From assembly GCA_032358165.1 (NCBI GenBank), contig JAALGY010000030.1, positions 992,001-1,056,000 of the forward strand: DNA of 64,000 nucleotides, written 5' to 3'. The position numbers and the translations under genes were made by a program. A model generated the notes under the pieces. That model made no database searches, was not told the origin of the DNA, and worked only from the letters and a program-made list of their open reading frames with translations. Of this stretch, positions 22,895 through 35,246 are shown piece after piece. Position 1 is the first letter of the stretch, and each line of letters opens with the position of its first letter. The DNA comes from Diplosphaera chodatii (taxonomy: Eukaryota; Chlorophyta; Trebouxiophyceae; Prasiolales; Stichococcaceae).

Positions 22895-25482
22895 TCAGTG
22901 GCTGCACATGATGGGCTGCAAGTACCTCTCGAGCATCAGCAATAAAATCCAGATTCCAGTGTTGAGCAACAGCAGCATGCGCATCACCCTGATGTCGACA
23001 TGCATTGCCAGCCGCCGCTGCTGCACATCTACAAGGTGCACCAGTGCCTTGTTCTCAGCCTGTAAGGGACACGCGACCATCAGCGGCATGCACAACATTA
23101 AATCCTTTGCAAGGTGTGCCTGCAAAGTGCACATAGGCCTGGCAGGCTTTGACAATCCACCCTACCTGCAGTTCTGCACACTTGACATCAGCATCATGCA
23201 CAAGCCCAGCGGCATGATCCTGATGGTTGATTGCCTGCAACCAACGGCACAATGACTGCAATGTAGTTGCATCAGATGCGCGAACACCATGACAGTCGGT
23301 GGACATCACAGTTGATGCAGACTGTGCAGTGACCTGCACGGTGTTGACGATGCCCTGCGCGCGTGCACCGAAGCGCAGCGTGGACAGCGTCTCCTGCGCA
23401 CTCTTGACGCTCGGCGAGCAGCAGACGATGATAGCAGTCTCTCCTGCACCGCCCAGCGCAGTCTGCAGCAGCCTGCAAACGTGCATGCAGCACATGCTGT
23501 CCTCTGCTCCGCGATGAGTGTGCGAACAGCAGCTGGGTATGCACGCCCACTGCATCTGCATGCCACATGGCCGACTCAGGTGCTATAATGAATCCGCTTG
23601 GCCTGAAAGCACTTGCCTGGTCAGCTTTGAATCCCGATATGGCACATATACCGCCTTGCCAGCTGCACACATCATTACACTGGTGTTTTGAAAACTCAGT
23701 GGTAGACCTTCTCAGTGTAAAGTTTGGCAGCAACCCAAATACCGTGCACACCCACTGACCAGTGAGTGTCTGCACGACGTTGGACAGTGCTGAAAGGGAA
23801 CGGTTGATCTGCTTGCCCTCCTCTAGTGCAAGGCCTTCTGCAGCCGTCTGCAGGACACACCTTGCCGCTGCTGAGTTCATTGCATGGACTGCTTGCAGAT
23901 GCAGCAGATGACCCGCACCAAAAGCAGCACAGGTATGCTCCATGTGCCAACAAACTTGCAGGCAAGGTGTCACCATCTTCTGACGCTCGCTGCCTGCCAG
24001 GTCACACAGCATCAGCCGGCTGTGGCTGGTGCGGGCGGTGTCCGGTGTGCGCTCCACATGCAGAGTGATGATGCAATGCGAGCGACTGGAGGCTGCATAG
24101 GTGTTCCACTGATAGTGACTGCCTGTCTTATGTATGCAGCATGGCCTGAGACGCTTTGTCACAATGCAGATGCGCCAAGCAATGCAAGTACCTGCATTCA
24201 TGAGTGTTTTTGCAGTGACGCGGCCCTCGATGGCAGGCCTCAGCACATCAGGTAGATCAGCAGCATCATGAAGCTGCGTATGCACAGCCGATGACTGAGC
24301 ATCATTTGCTGTGCATACGCTCAAAATCTCGCATACACTGGAGCATGGCTGCAACACGCCATGTGATGCAAGCATGCTGACCTTCACTGCTGTGGCATCG
24401 GGCAGGGCCAGCTGCACGCCTGTTCGGCGGTCAACACCAATTTGCAGGTTGTCCTGGTATGGATTCATCAGGTCCCTGCTTGACAACAACAGGATTTGCC
24501 ACATCAGACATGCGCTGCACTTGCAGTACTGCATGCATGACAGCACTGCCGTGGGTACATCAACTGTGGCACGAGTGCTGAGATGCAGACCTGATATCAC
24601 CTGATGCGCTCACAGTATATTTCAGCGACGGATATGGACAGACTGCAGGTGTCCCCTGTGGCGCCCAGCTCCTGAACACATGAATGTGTGCTCCTCAGAA
24701 GGTCATCGAGTGCAGACGTGTTGCAACAGGCTGCTACATATGCAGCTTGACACCCGACAACAGAGTACCTGGAACAGCATCTGCACGGTGCGGCCAACAA
24801 GTCCCTCGCCAGCACCACCAGCAGGTGACAAGTCGCCCAGCACCGTATGCGTCTTTCCGCTTCCAGTCTGCCCATAGGTCATGATTGTGCTGTCGTGCCC
24901 AGAGACGCACGACCGCACAACATTGCTGATGCTCTGCATGCACAAGACCGTCATCAGCACTGCTATGTGCCTACGATCAGGCATCTCACACCACGATGTA
25001 TAGTAACTCGATTCTCATCAGGCTACGATCACCTACCTCGAAGACATCCTCTTGCGACGCAGTAGGTCTCTGCATGCAGTTGCATAGTCATAACTGGCAT
25101 GGACACATCAGTCAGCATTGTGGCAGCGTGCCGCTGACAGCATCGTGGCAAAATTCCTTTTGAATGTGTCATTGCTGCAGCGAAGAATTCAGCAAGCATG
25201 TCAGCCTACATGGACATGGTCGTACGAAAACATGTGGCATACGTCATCTCCCACAGCAAGTCTGACTTCATTTGCAGCAATCGATACACACTCCTGGCTG
25301 CCCTCTTCGGGACTCAGCGGCCTGAAGCGTGCAATGATCCTGCAAACACGCAGGCGGCCAGCTTGTTTGATGTGCGGTTTATCCCACGGGTCGTTCAGCG
25401 GTGCTTCCTGGTCAACAGCACCTTGGCCGAGTGGTCTGCCCGGCTTCGCTGCCTGTCTTGCCCATCTCGATGCTGATCTTGA
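22895..25482 (-). CDS. Kinesin motor protein with a very short tail and C-terminal membrane segment (N-terminus uncertain)
   Basis: Microtubule motor. Motor exons read right to left begin with RIIARFRPLSPEEGSQE (about 25300-25360) and FSYDHV, then PTASQEDVFE (25037-25069). The P-loop exon MTYGQTGSGKTHTVLGD is near 24840-24900. SSRSHCIITLHV (switch I) and LCDLAGSERQK (switch II) are followed by LEEGKQINRSLSALSNV and VCCSPSVKSAQETLSTLRFG, which complete the catalytic core. After the core only about 60 residues remain. A charged exon ends CAELQ, then AENKALVHLVDVQQRR, a possible short coiled coil, and then a 16-18-residue hydrophobic run (MLLLLNTGIWILLLML) ending YLQPIMCSH, with the stop at 22895-22897. 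The frame is open up to 25482 but has no ATG, so first exons are missing from this model. The kinesin subfamily is not assigned. Confidence 0.85.
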
Positions 25483-25660
25483 CTATTAGGAACTGGGCCG
25501 ACCTATCTGGGCAGGCTGCGCCTGTACCCGGTGCAACACGTTGAGGTGGATGCAGGAAGCTGCTGCGTATCGATCTGGATACACTTCCAGGTTGCAAGAG
25601 ATGTTCTGTGTACTCGTCTTCATTCACCTATTCACATTTTCAGGTGCAACGGTTTGAGAC

Positions 25661-28172
25661 TCAATACTGTCTGAACTTGCCGCTGCTGCCGCGACCCCTG
25701 GGGGACGATCTGCTGGGCTTCTGACACGCATTCACGGTGAACGCCAGCACAACCCCCACTACGAGCAGCCAGAAGACCGCGCTGAGCACCCTGCTGCGTC
25801 GACCGTGAAAGATCCGACCGCTGAAGCGGGTCGACCTGCCGAAGGTGGCCTTGCGGTGCCACTGCATGTGCCACCGGCCAGCGCGCGGCAGCGTGCTGGT
25901 GTCGCTGTAATAGTGTTTCAGGAATGACAGGGTTGCTGCCTGATCCCAGCCGCCGCTCCCCGCCCGGCCGTCGCCGCTGCTGCTGCTGCCGCTTTTGTGG
26001 CAAGCTGGGCACACCTCTGGCGTTGGCCACTGCACCTTAGGGAAGGCTGGATCGCCATCACCAGTGTCTGCTTCATCCTTCTGCACCCGTTGGTTGACCT
26101 GTACAGGGACGCAACGCCCGAAGTCATGATGCAGGCAGGCAGGCACCCCAGGCATGACTGTCATCCGGAAATGGAACAGCAGACGACACTCAGGAGGGCC
26201 CGATGTGCTGCGCAATGAGCAGGCGCGCATGCACTGACTGTGCACTCACCCTGTTGTGTGCACGCCAGGACCACAGCAGCGCATCATCGGGGCTCTGCAC
26301 CAGGCGAGCATCGTCCTCTGCTGCCATGCTGGCAAAGTGCTTCGAGCAAGTGTCACACGGAAAGAAACTCTCCATGAAGCCCCTGCACCGGGTTGATACA
26401 CTGCTGTATGGAGGCACGCAAAGCTACAGGGCCTGACGCAAGGTTTGCATGCTGATCCAAGGCGGGCATGCCGGCATTAGGCCATACGCCAGGATGTGAA
26501 CTCACTTGACTGCTGCCATCCAAAGAGCGCCGCCTGTGTCGTCTGTCACATGCGCCGCCAGGGCATGAAACAGGAGCCACAAGCCGCACGTGTAACCCCT
26601 TGTTGCAGGCGAACTGCCTCGGCAGCTGCCCCAAGCCTGCAGCAGATCAAGGCCAATTTGGATAGAGCAGCACAGCACCATTGCATGTTGAGGTGTGCGA
26701 GGTTGTTTCCCATGCTGGCAAGCATATAAAGGAATGTGCTGGACACACCTGCTCCGTATACTGCTTGCCACACACGTGCACCCCGGCAAAGGCTCCTGCC
26801 TTGGGCGGCTGACTAGGGTCGGGCCACGCCCTTGCCAGCACTTCCTCTGCCGCCTCAGCTCCGTCACGGCACCTGCACATTGTGCAAACCATCTGACAGG
26901 CTCAGGACGGATGCTCGGGCCATGACTGCAGGAGCAGCCCGCCCGTGATGCAATCTGCCCACCGATGTGCGGCACACACGGCACAGTCCACATCCCGATT
27001 TGACTCAAGCCTTACTGTTTGACTGGATGCGCAGTGGCAAGCAGGTCCAGGTAGTCCTTCAGCGCCTGGCGGCTCTCTACGCCCTTCATGAGCGCCGGGT
27101 TGTCCACCGTGCTGCGGAAGGACGCGATGGTGGCTGACACCACGTCGGTCAGGTCCAGCTTCTGGGCCTGCTTTGGCATGCATTGTCACCTTGTTGTTTG
27201 CAGGAAAGCAGAGGCGCCCAGCTGCAAGGGGTGAAGAAAGAAGAAGTGAGAGACTGCATAAATGAACCGGCCAGGCACAGATGCACGATGGGCAATGCGC
27301 AAAAAGTGCACCTGTCCGGCTGCATGCTGCTGTGCGATACTGTGCGTGCTGCTGCTGTTGAAGTGTGCACCAGAGTCCGAGGCATCAGGCTGGTTCGCTC
27401 TCCTCTCCCGTGGCTGGATGGTCCTGTCAACCCATTCACTGGCACTCAACAGCTTGGTCGCCCAGCCGTTTGCACTGCTTTTGCCTGTTGCGCACGGACT
27501 GCGGGCTGCAGCAAAGGCTCACATGTTGGTGGCGCCAGCAATCCAGTCCACCACTGCCTTCGGGTTACGACGGTCGCCATTGTAGCTCGCCGGCTCCGGG
27601 CTGCCACCCTGATGTCAGCAAGCGATGCACCTTTGCTTGACAGCTCACAACGAGCTGGACATTATGCAGATGCTTCTGCACTAAGCACATCTGTGTCACG
27701 TATTCCTGTCAAACCTTCAGAAACTGGTTGGGGCGTCCAAGCAGTACAGTTGGGTACCCCTTGACGTTGAAGCGATTGCACAGCACCGTCTCCGTGGCGC
27801 AGTCTGCCCTCGACACGAGGATCTGGTCGCTTTGCACGCTCGCTTGCACCTCTTGGGCTGCTGCCTCATATATGGGCGCAAAGTGCTTGCACGCTGGGCA
27901 CCTGATAATAGCATGCAGCATGGTGACATATGAGTGGTGTCAATCCGCAGCACCAGTTTGCTTGTGATACATGCAGCACAGGTGTGACTAGTGTTGCTCA
28001 CCATGATGCAAACAACTCGAACACCACCCATGAGTCGTCAGGCCGCTGGCGCACACTGTCATCAAAATTTGTGTTCGTCAGATCGACGGGTGCTGCAACC
28101 GCCGGCACCAAGAATAATAATCCAGTGGCAAGCAATGCACTGGCTGCTTTGCTGAGCTGCACGCCAGTCATT
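25661..28172 (-). CDS. QSOX1: Quiescin-sulfhydryl oxidase (QSOX)
   Basis: Makes disulfides in secretory-pathway proteins, passing electrons from a thioredoxin CxxC to an FAD-bound Erv/ALR domain and on to O2. The ATG at 28170-28172 starts a clear signal peptide (MTGVQLSKAASALLATGLLF, then LVPAVAA). The thioredoxin domain has FASWCPACKHFAP, joined across an intron, then VKGYPTVLL. The helical spacer is DLTDVVSATIASFRSTVDNP and LKDYLDLL (about 27030-27170). The Erv domain begins GYTCGLWLLFHALA (about 26570-26610) and holds the active CxxC in FFPCDTCSKHF (about 26330-26370). The third CxxC is in VQWPTPEVCPACH (about 26000-26040). A C-terminal hydrophobic helix (VFWLLVVGVVLAFTV, about 25735-25780) anchors it, stop at 25661-25663. 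All three redox motifs are present. It is divergent from the polymerase gene. Confidence 0.93.
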
Positions 28173-28582
28173 GCGCTGCTTGCTTCAGTCAGGAGTGCAA
28201 GTCATCATTGGCACGGGTTGGTAAAACTCGGCCGTTCACAGGCAGCGTTGCTGGAGGACAATGCACTCAGCAACAGAGCATGCATGAGCATGTTTGCGTT
28301 GCAATAGAAACATGGACCAAGGCACGGAAGGCGTGTTGCACCAGGGTTGCAACGTTGCACTCCTCGGCCAGCACAAGAACATCCTCACTCCTTCCGCCAC
28401 GGTGGTGGCTCTCATAGACTGCAGCTTGCATCATGCGGCGTTTGCTGTCGCGTACACTGCTGCACATCGTCGACCAGCGTGATGTACCCCGCGTACAGCT
28501 CTTTGTTGCGACATCATCGTTTGCCCGCCCAGGCTGACGTTGGACCTGCAAGCTGTTCAGCTGCCACCAGCCGTCTGCAAGG
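28173..28582. promoter_or_regulatory. Shared intergenic region of QSOX and organellar DNA polymerase
   Basis: About 410 bp between two head-to-head start codons (or up to 626 bp if the polymerase starts at 28799). No gene was found in it. No convincing TATA box was seen. A shared promoter is inferred from geometry only. Confidence 0.4.
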
Positions 28583-29187
28583 GTGCATAGACTGCAGGAA
28601 CAGCGACTGCGGCATGCGCAGCAGCACCGGTCGAAATTTGCTACAGCGGTTGCAGCGCGGCACGAGGTGCGCATGTGTCACATCATGTGTGCTGCTCGCG
28701 CTCAAGCGACATCCCGTAGTGCATTGTGTCCAACGCGCACGTTTTGCAAAAGGGTCTGGCTGCACGACTGCAGGTGTCCCCCTGCAGCTGCTGCAGACAT
28801 GTATGGCGCGGCAGACATGCATGCCTCAACGGCGGCCTACAGCTCAGCATCCCGACCTCAGCCCTCTGGAGCGCCCATGCCTCCGAGGCATCCGCCACTC
28901 CAGCGGCCAGGCAGTACGCAGCAGTATGGCCGGCCCAGTCCGACAGGGCAGCAGGCAAACTACAGGGCCGCCGGCAGCAGCGGCCGCTTGGCCAGTCCTC
29001 AGCGGGATCCCATGCCCAAGTATGACGCAGCCATGCCGTCAGTCAGGCAGCGGCGCGACGTGTACGAGCGGCAGCGAATACAGAAGTGGGGCTCAGGTGG
29101 TGGGGCCGCCAGACCGCAGCTGCAGCAGCCGCCCCTGCAGCAGCAGTGGCAGCCTGCCTATGCAGCTCAGCAGGTGCAACGTGCACC

Positions 29188-29271
<84 letters not shown>

Positions 29272-32200
29272 TCAGCCTGCTTTTGCAGCGCAGCAGGCGC
29301 AGCATGCGCAGCAGGCTGAGCATGCGCTGCAGCAGCCGCATGGGACTGGAGCACGATACCAGGAGTTGCAGGACCATGAGGCGCTGCTGGAGCGGCGCAG
29401 CAGCGGTGCAGGCGCTAGCAGCAGTGGAGGCTCACTGAACGGTGCACACTGGATATGGGGATGCGCATGATCCGTGGTGCCGTCTTGAAGGCTGTGTACC
29501 ATTGCACTCCAGGACCAACCCAACACGGTCTGCATCTGCAGGCAGCGCTCCAGTGGCGGGGCACCTGTATGCGGAGCGGCCAGCGGTGTCACCTGCAGCA
29601 GCAGCCGAGGCAGCCCCAGCGGCTGTGGCAGCGGTCGCAGAGCAGGCAGCAGAAGCGGTTGATGCAGATGACAGCGAGTCAGCTGAGCGACAGAACATGA
29701 CAGAGGTGCCAGCGTGCGTGCATGTGGTCAACAACCGGCATGAGGCGCAGCGCGTGGCTGGCCTGCTGACCACGCTGTACAAGCATCAAGTGTATGGCGC
29801 AGATACAGAGGTGCATGGTCTTCACAGTGCCTGTTGTGATCAACTCTGATGTATCTTTACATTGTGCTCACACAGCAGAGCATTCGCACCTTATCAACGC
29901 TCCGGCACATGCATTAATGCAGGTCGCCTACATTGACGTGTCAAAGGAGTCACCATGCGCACGTGGCAAAGTCATCTGCTTTTCTCTTTTTTGTGGCAGC
30001 GATGTCGATTTCTGCGATGGCAACAATCTTGGCGAGCCCAAGACAATGCTGTGGGTGGACACGCTGCTCAATGACGAGGTAACCTGGACACAGGGTGCTT
30101 CGGCTGTGGTGTGCATGCTTAGCGGAGCCGCGTCTGTGCAGCGTTGCAAAGATGTCCTGTGACTTCGACACAAGCGTTGAGCTTGTCAAACAAGCATCAT
30201 GCGGCTGCTGTAGGAGGAGGAGGCGGCAATATTTGAGGCCTTCAAGCCCTTTTTCGAGAATCCAAACATCAAGAAAGTTTGGCACAATTACAGCTTCGAT
30301 CGGCATGTAATGATGCGCATGGTGCGTGGAAGGCCCTGAGCAAGCAGAGCTTGAGCTTGGCTTGTCCATCAGCTGTGACAGCTGTATCAACATGCATGTC
30401 AAGTGCCCTTGCTGCCTATGATGCAGCTTCCAGAGTCGACCTGGTGGCATTTGCAGGGCATTGACTGTCAGGGCTTTCATGCGGACACCATGCACATGGC
30501 GCGGTTGTGGAACTCCTCTCGCACGATGGGCAAGGGCTACTCACTGGAGGTGCGTCCGGTATGAGTTATATAATGGTACGAAGCCCATCAACGGTCGTGT
30601 GTCTTCTTCCTTCTAGGCGCATTGAACAGGGGCATGTGTATCACCTTTAGGCGCTGAGCAGCGACAAGGAGCTGTTTGGGCAGCGTTCAGAGGAGGACAG
30701 CGGCCCAAAGATCTCCATGAAGAAGCTGTTCGAACGGCCTAAGGTCAAGATTGATGGCACGCCCAGCAAGGTACCATTGACGAGGGAGACGGCAGCTTCA
30801 GCTACGACATGAACAGTACAACTGCCTTGTCACATATTCCATGTGAAGCCTATGCCTGTGGCACAACTCTGCTTTTGCTTCCATCGCAAGGTCAAGGAGC
30901 TGCCAGCAATGGAAGAGCTGCAGACGAACGAGGCCACCCGCGCGCGCTGGATCTTCTACTCAGCCCTGGACGCCAAAGCCACCTGGGAGCTATACCACTC
31001 GCTACAGGTGGACTGCCAGCTGCAAAGCAATCCACCGCTCGATCCTGGGCCGTGGCGGCATGAGCCAGCGCTCGTTATGCGACACAGCGCACCACAGTGC
31101 TCCATGTGACAGCATTCTTGAAACCCCTGCTGAGTCTCTCCCACAGGAGAAGCTGGTGAGCATGCCGTGCATGGAGCAGACCATTCCAGCCACTCCGCCG
31201 CCAGCGTCTGCGGAGCACTACAGCATGTGGGACATGTACCAGAGGTATTGGCAGCCCTTCGGCGAGCTGCTCACCGACATGGAGCGCGAGGGCATGCTGG
31301 TCGACCGGTGAGCTACTGAGCAGCATAGCAGAAAGCAGATGGCATCTTCCTACAGCTGTATGGAGGCGGCAGGCAGTCGTGCCAATCAGCGCAGTCACCA
31401 GCGACTGCAAGCCGGGGAGCATCTCCTGTGGTGCAGGCCGCATCTGGCAGCCGCACAAGAGCGGGCGCTGGCGGACCAAGCGGATTCGCAGGACCGTTTC
31501 CGCAGCTGGGCAGCGGCGCGCGTCCCGGGCGCCCGCCACATGAATGTCGGCAGCGGTCCACAGGTATGTCAACCATGCAGCTATGTATCATGTTCACCAG
31601 GCTTGTCATCCCTAGGGCCAGGTGCTGTCCGGTGACACCACTCAGGAGCTTGTCACGTGTACTGGCTCGTCAGGGGTTCTTACTTTTATGCGTGCGTTGA
31701 GAGCAGGTTCGGCAGCTGCTGTTTGCGGGTGTGGAGAATGCCAAGCGGCAAAACGAGGTCATGGAAGCAGTGCGCATCTTCAAGGTAAATCCTGAGGCAT
31801 ACACGTCATGCACGTGTCAACGTCCCTACATCTAGCTTCGCATTCTTGAGGCTTGATGGTGCATCGCCTGCAATGGCAGATGCCCAACCTGGAGGGTTTC
31901 ATCGAGGAGGGCAAAAAGAGGGCAAAGAAGTGTTTGGATGTGCCGCTGCATGGATTGTGGGGCGAGGGGGTAACCACACCCCTCAAAGCAGAGGTGCACT
32001 GCTCTCCTCAACTCCCTGCGTGTGTGCTGCATGAGGTCTCGTGCTCCCATCACTCAAAATGACCGCGCATATGGGTAGTGCATGCATGCATTCCATCTTC
32101 AACAGCAACAGGTCGCACCTTGGTGTTGCAAGTCCTGACCTGGGATGGGTGGCGAATCCATGTGCAGGTGGTCACGCCAACTGGCTGGCCAGCAGTGAGC

Positions 32201-34813
32201 ACCCCCGTCCTGCGTAGCCTCGCGGGCCGGCCAGGTGCAGCCAAGCTCGCCCTGGCGGAGCTGACCGGCAACATCAGCGCAGACACAGGTATGGCGCATG
32301 ACCTCCGCACTGTGGTAGCCACCGCACCACCCCATCTCAGCACCCCTGTGGGTGCTCCCCAGGGAGCGTGCGCTGCTGTGCAGTTGTGTGGGATGCTCGA
32401 CTGGTGGCGTTGCTCTGTGTGCAGGGTTATCTGAGCTGACAGCAGGCATCGAGGACGAGTCTGGCCTTGGTGCGGAAGGCGACGACGAGTGGGTCGTCGA
32501 TGACTCCGAGCTGGATGCCATCGACCGGGAGCAGAAGCATCTGGAGGTATGTGCAGCGCTTCGGGTGCAGGAAGATGAGCACTTGGCATTCGTAATAGAC
32601 CAGCACAGGTTGCGCTCAGTCTGGCCTCGCTTGAAAGGTGGACATCATGCTGGGCAGGCTCAGAAGGCTGCAGAGCGGCTGCAGCAGCAGCAGGCGCAGC
32701 GGCGCACGCCAGAGGAGCTGCAGGCAGAGGCCGACAAGCTGGGGTATGGCCGGCTCTATGCGGTGTTCGGCGGTGGGCGAGAGGGCCTTGAAGCATGTGC
32801 CGCAGGTGTGCGCTGCACACACACAGTTGCACTCGTATACGCACTCAGCTGCGGTGCACGACCGGCTCAACACACATGGGAGTAACCTCCCTCTCTGAGA
32901 GTGGCTGCGCTTTCTGCTGCAGTGGACGCGCTTTGTGAGCACAATGCCATCGACACACTGCTCAGCAACTTCATCCTGCCGCTGCAAGATGATCAGATCA
33001 GCACCGTGGACCCTGACACCAACAAGGTGGCATACTGTTGCATCGTGGCGTAGTCAGCACCTGCATGACCAAGGCTGCACTCTTGCTGCTCGACGGGGCA
33101 GCACATGCTGACATCGCCATCGTATGCGCAGGCACGAGTGCACTGCTCACTGAACATCAACACTGAGACAGGGCGGCTGTCAGCACGGCGGCCCAACCTG
33201 CAGAACCAGCCGGCGCTTGAGAAGGATCGTTACAGGGTGATTGGAGCCTGAGCAGAGCGCATGAGGATCTCAAATGCCTGTGCAGCTGCCTTCGTGCGGA
33301 CCTGCATTCCTGCACGACTGGTGATGAGCTTGGTGAAAAGTGTGCTGTGCCCTTCCTCGCAGGTGCGGCAGGCGTTCACTGCTGATGTGGATGAGGGCAA
33401 GACCCTGATCGTGGCGGATTACGGGCAGCTGGAGCTGCGGCTGCTGGCGCACATGGCTGGCTGTGTCTCCATGAAGGAGGCGTTCCGGCTGGGCGGCGAC
33501 TTCCACTCTCGCACTGCGCTCGGCATGTATGACCACATCAAGGAGGCCATTGCAGCTGGTGCGTGGCTTGCTGGCCACCTGCCTGCACAAGTATCGGCTG
33601 GCCGCATGTGCTTGTCGCATGCAGCAGCTCACCCGGCCTTGAACATGATGAGTCGACAGTTTGACCCCAGAGTCCTCCAGCACAGTGTCTTGCTCTTCCC
33701 TACAGAAAAGTGCATTCTGGAGTGGGATGGCGCCGAGGGTGAGAAGCCGCCGGTGCCGCTGCTCAAGAACATGTTTGCCAACGAGCGGCGGAAGGCCAAG
33801 GTGGGCCATCTTGATTCGCAGTCTGAACAGCTCAAACCGCCAGCCTGAGACAGCTTCCTGCTATGTACACTCTGGAAATGCTGATCCACGCTGGTGTATG
33901 GCACAGGTGCTCAACTTCAGCATTGCGTACGGCAAGACTGCTCATGGCCTCAGCAAAGACTTCAAGACCACCTTGGATGAGGCACAGGAGACAGTCAACA
34001 AGTGGTACGCCGACCGGCCAGAGGTGAGATATCCTGATGGACTGGATGAGAATGTGGTGGCATCCCACCATGTGATGACCCGCTACACCCATTTGCAATA
34101 CACTATAGCTTCCACGCCAGAGCAGCATCAACAGGACCATGAGCTGAACACCGTCCCGACGTCCCTCAATGCCCCCGCCAGGTGAAGGCCTGGCAGCGAC
34201 GCCAGCAGGAGCAGGCAAAGACGCTGGGGTACGTGGAGACGATGCTGGGGCGGCGGCGGCAGCTGCCGGGCGCCATGGACCGCACCGAGCGCTCCCTGCG
34301 CCTGGGCCACGCCATGCGGGCGGCCATCAACACCCCCATCCAGGTCAGCACCGTGTTTGGGACGCAGGCTGAAGGTTCACGAGATCCAGACACTGCGTGA
34401 CGCTGTGCCTGCATCGACAGCCATTGCTGACACGACAGCACTCTTGCTGCTACAGGGCAGCGCAGCAGATGTGGCGACGGCGGCGATGCTGTCAATTGGG
34501 CGGTGCCAAAAACTGCGGGATCTGGGCTGGAAGCTGCTGCTACAGGTAGGACGCACCGCTGCGTCTTGGCACCTCATGTGTGGGGGTTGCCAGGGGGTGT
34601 AAGCGACCTCGTTGGCGGTCCTCCCTCACGCCCATTGGCCTACCACCGCAGGTGCACGATGAGGTGATCCTCGAGGGGCCCAAGGAGTCAGCAGACCTGG
34701 CGCAGGCGATTGTGGTCAACTGCATGATGCACCCCTTTGACGGCGTGAACCCGCTGGACGTGGAGCTGGTCGTGGATGCGAAGCATGCAGACACCTGGTT
34801 TGCAGCCAAGTAG
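28583..34813 (+). CDS. POP: Plant-type organellar DNA polymerase (POP, family A with 3'-5' exonuclease)
   Basis: Replicates plastid and/or mitochondrial DNA. The N-terminus from 28583 is Arg-rich and poor in acids, like an organelle leader; 28799 is an alternative in-frame ATG. A Gln-rich region holds 26 CAG codons (29192-29269). Exonuclease: GADTE joined to VAYIDVSKESP (ExoI, about 29800-29950), KKVWHNYSFDRHVM (ExoII, about 30270), with later parts in split exons. Polymerase motif A is VADYGQLELRLLAHMAG (about 33413), then GGDFHSRTALGMY. Motif B is ERRKAK joined to VLNFSIAYGKTAHGLSKD (about 33900-33960). NTPIQGSAADVATAAML follows, and motif C is QVHDEVILEGP (about 34651). The stop is at 34811-34813. 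The GGDFHSRTA and VADYGQ wording matches POP rather than bacterial Pol I. The gene has roughly 20 exons. Confidence 0.93.
29192..29269 (+). repeat. (CAG)26 trinucleotide tract coding polyglutamine
   Basis: Twenty-six uninterrupted CAG codons in the N-terminal region of the organellar DNA polymerase gene. No CAA interruptions are present, which makes the tract prone to length change. Confidence 0.97.
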
Positions 34814-35246
34814 TTGCCCACATTCGGGCGGTTGAACAAGAAGTGACGCTGCCTGGCGTCCATGGGAGCGAGTCTGCTGCGCTGCGCTCTGTATATGCGT
34901 GACGCCTGGTGTGGCATCTTTCTCGTGGTTTGAGAGCGTGAGAGGCTTCCCGTGCTGTGTATGTGTGCCGTTCCTCTGGGTGTAGCCTTGCCAAACATGT
35001 TGGAAGTCAGCAACATGTGTTGGCGTCCAGGATGACATGGCAAGATGGCAGCCCGAGATCCCCGTACATGCTGACTGAGCATCACATCTGAAGTGCACTC
35101 TTTTGCCAATTGACAGTCGGCAACTGATGGCATCAGCGGTGCCAGATTGCGCAAGTGTAATGCCTGCACCGGCTCCACTTAGCGTCGTCGTCAACATCTA
35201 CATCTGCGAGTTGTCGAATTGGCGCCTGCGCACATGACATGCAACA
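34814..35246. other. Intergenic gap between POP and TMEM245-like genes
   Basis: About 430 bp holding the 3' flank of the polymerase gene and the 5' flank of the next gene on the same strand. No reading frame with recognisable content and no repeat was seen. Confidence 0.5.

Noticed and set aside
23272..24600. A continuous 442-residue kinesin frame
   Set aside because: Conserved motor blocks lie in it, but the intervening stretches are non-conserved and bounded by GT and AG sites, so introns happen to be open. The protein is shorter than the frame.
29043..29377. Minus-strand Ala-rich and Leu-rich frames
   Set aside because: Antisense readings of the (CAG)26 tract in the polymerase gene.
28347..29438. 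A Ser/Cys-rich plus-strand frame of 363 residues
   Set aside because: It overlaps the polymerase N-terminus in another frame, giving polyserine from AGC repeats. The glutamine frame leads into the conserved exonuclease and is the coding one.
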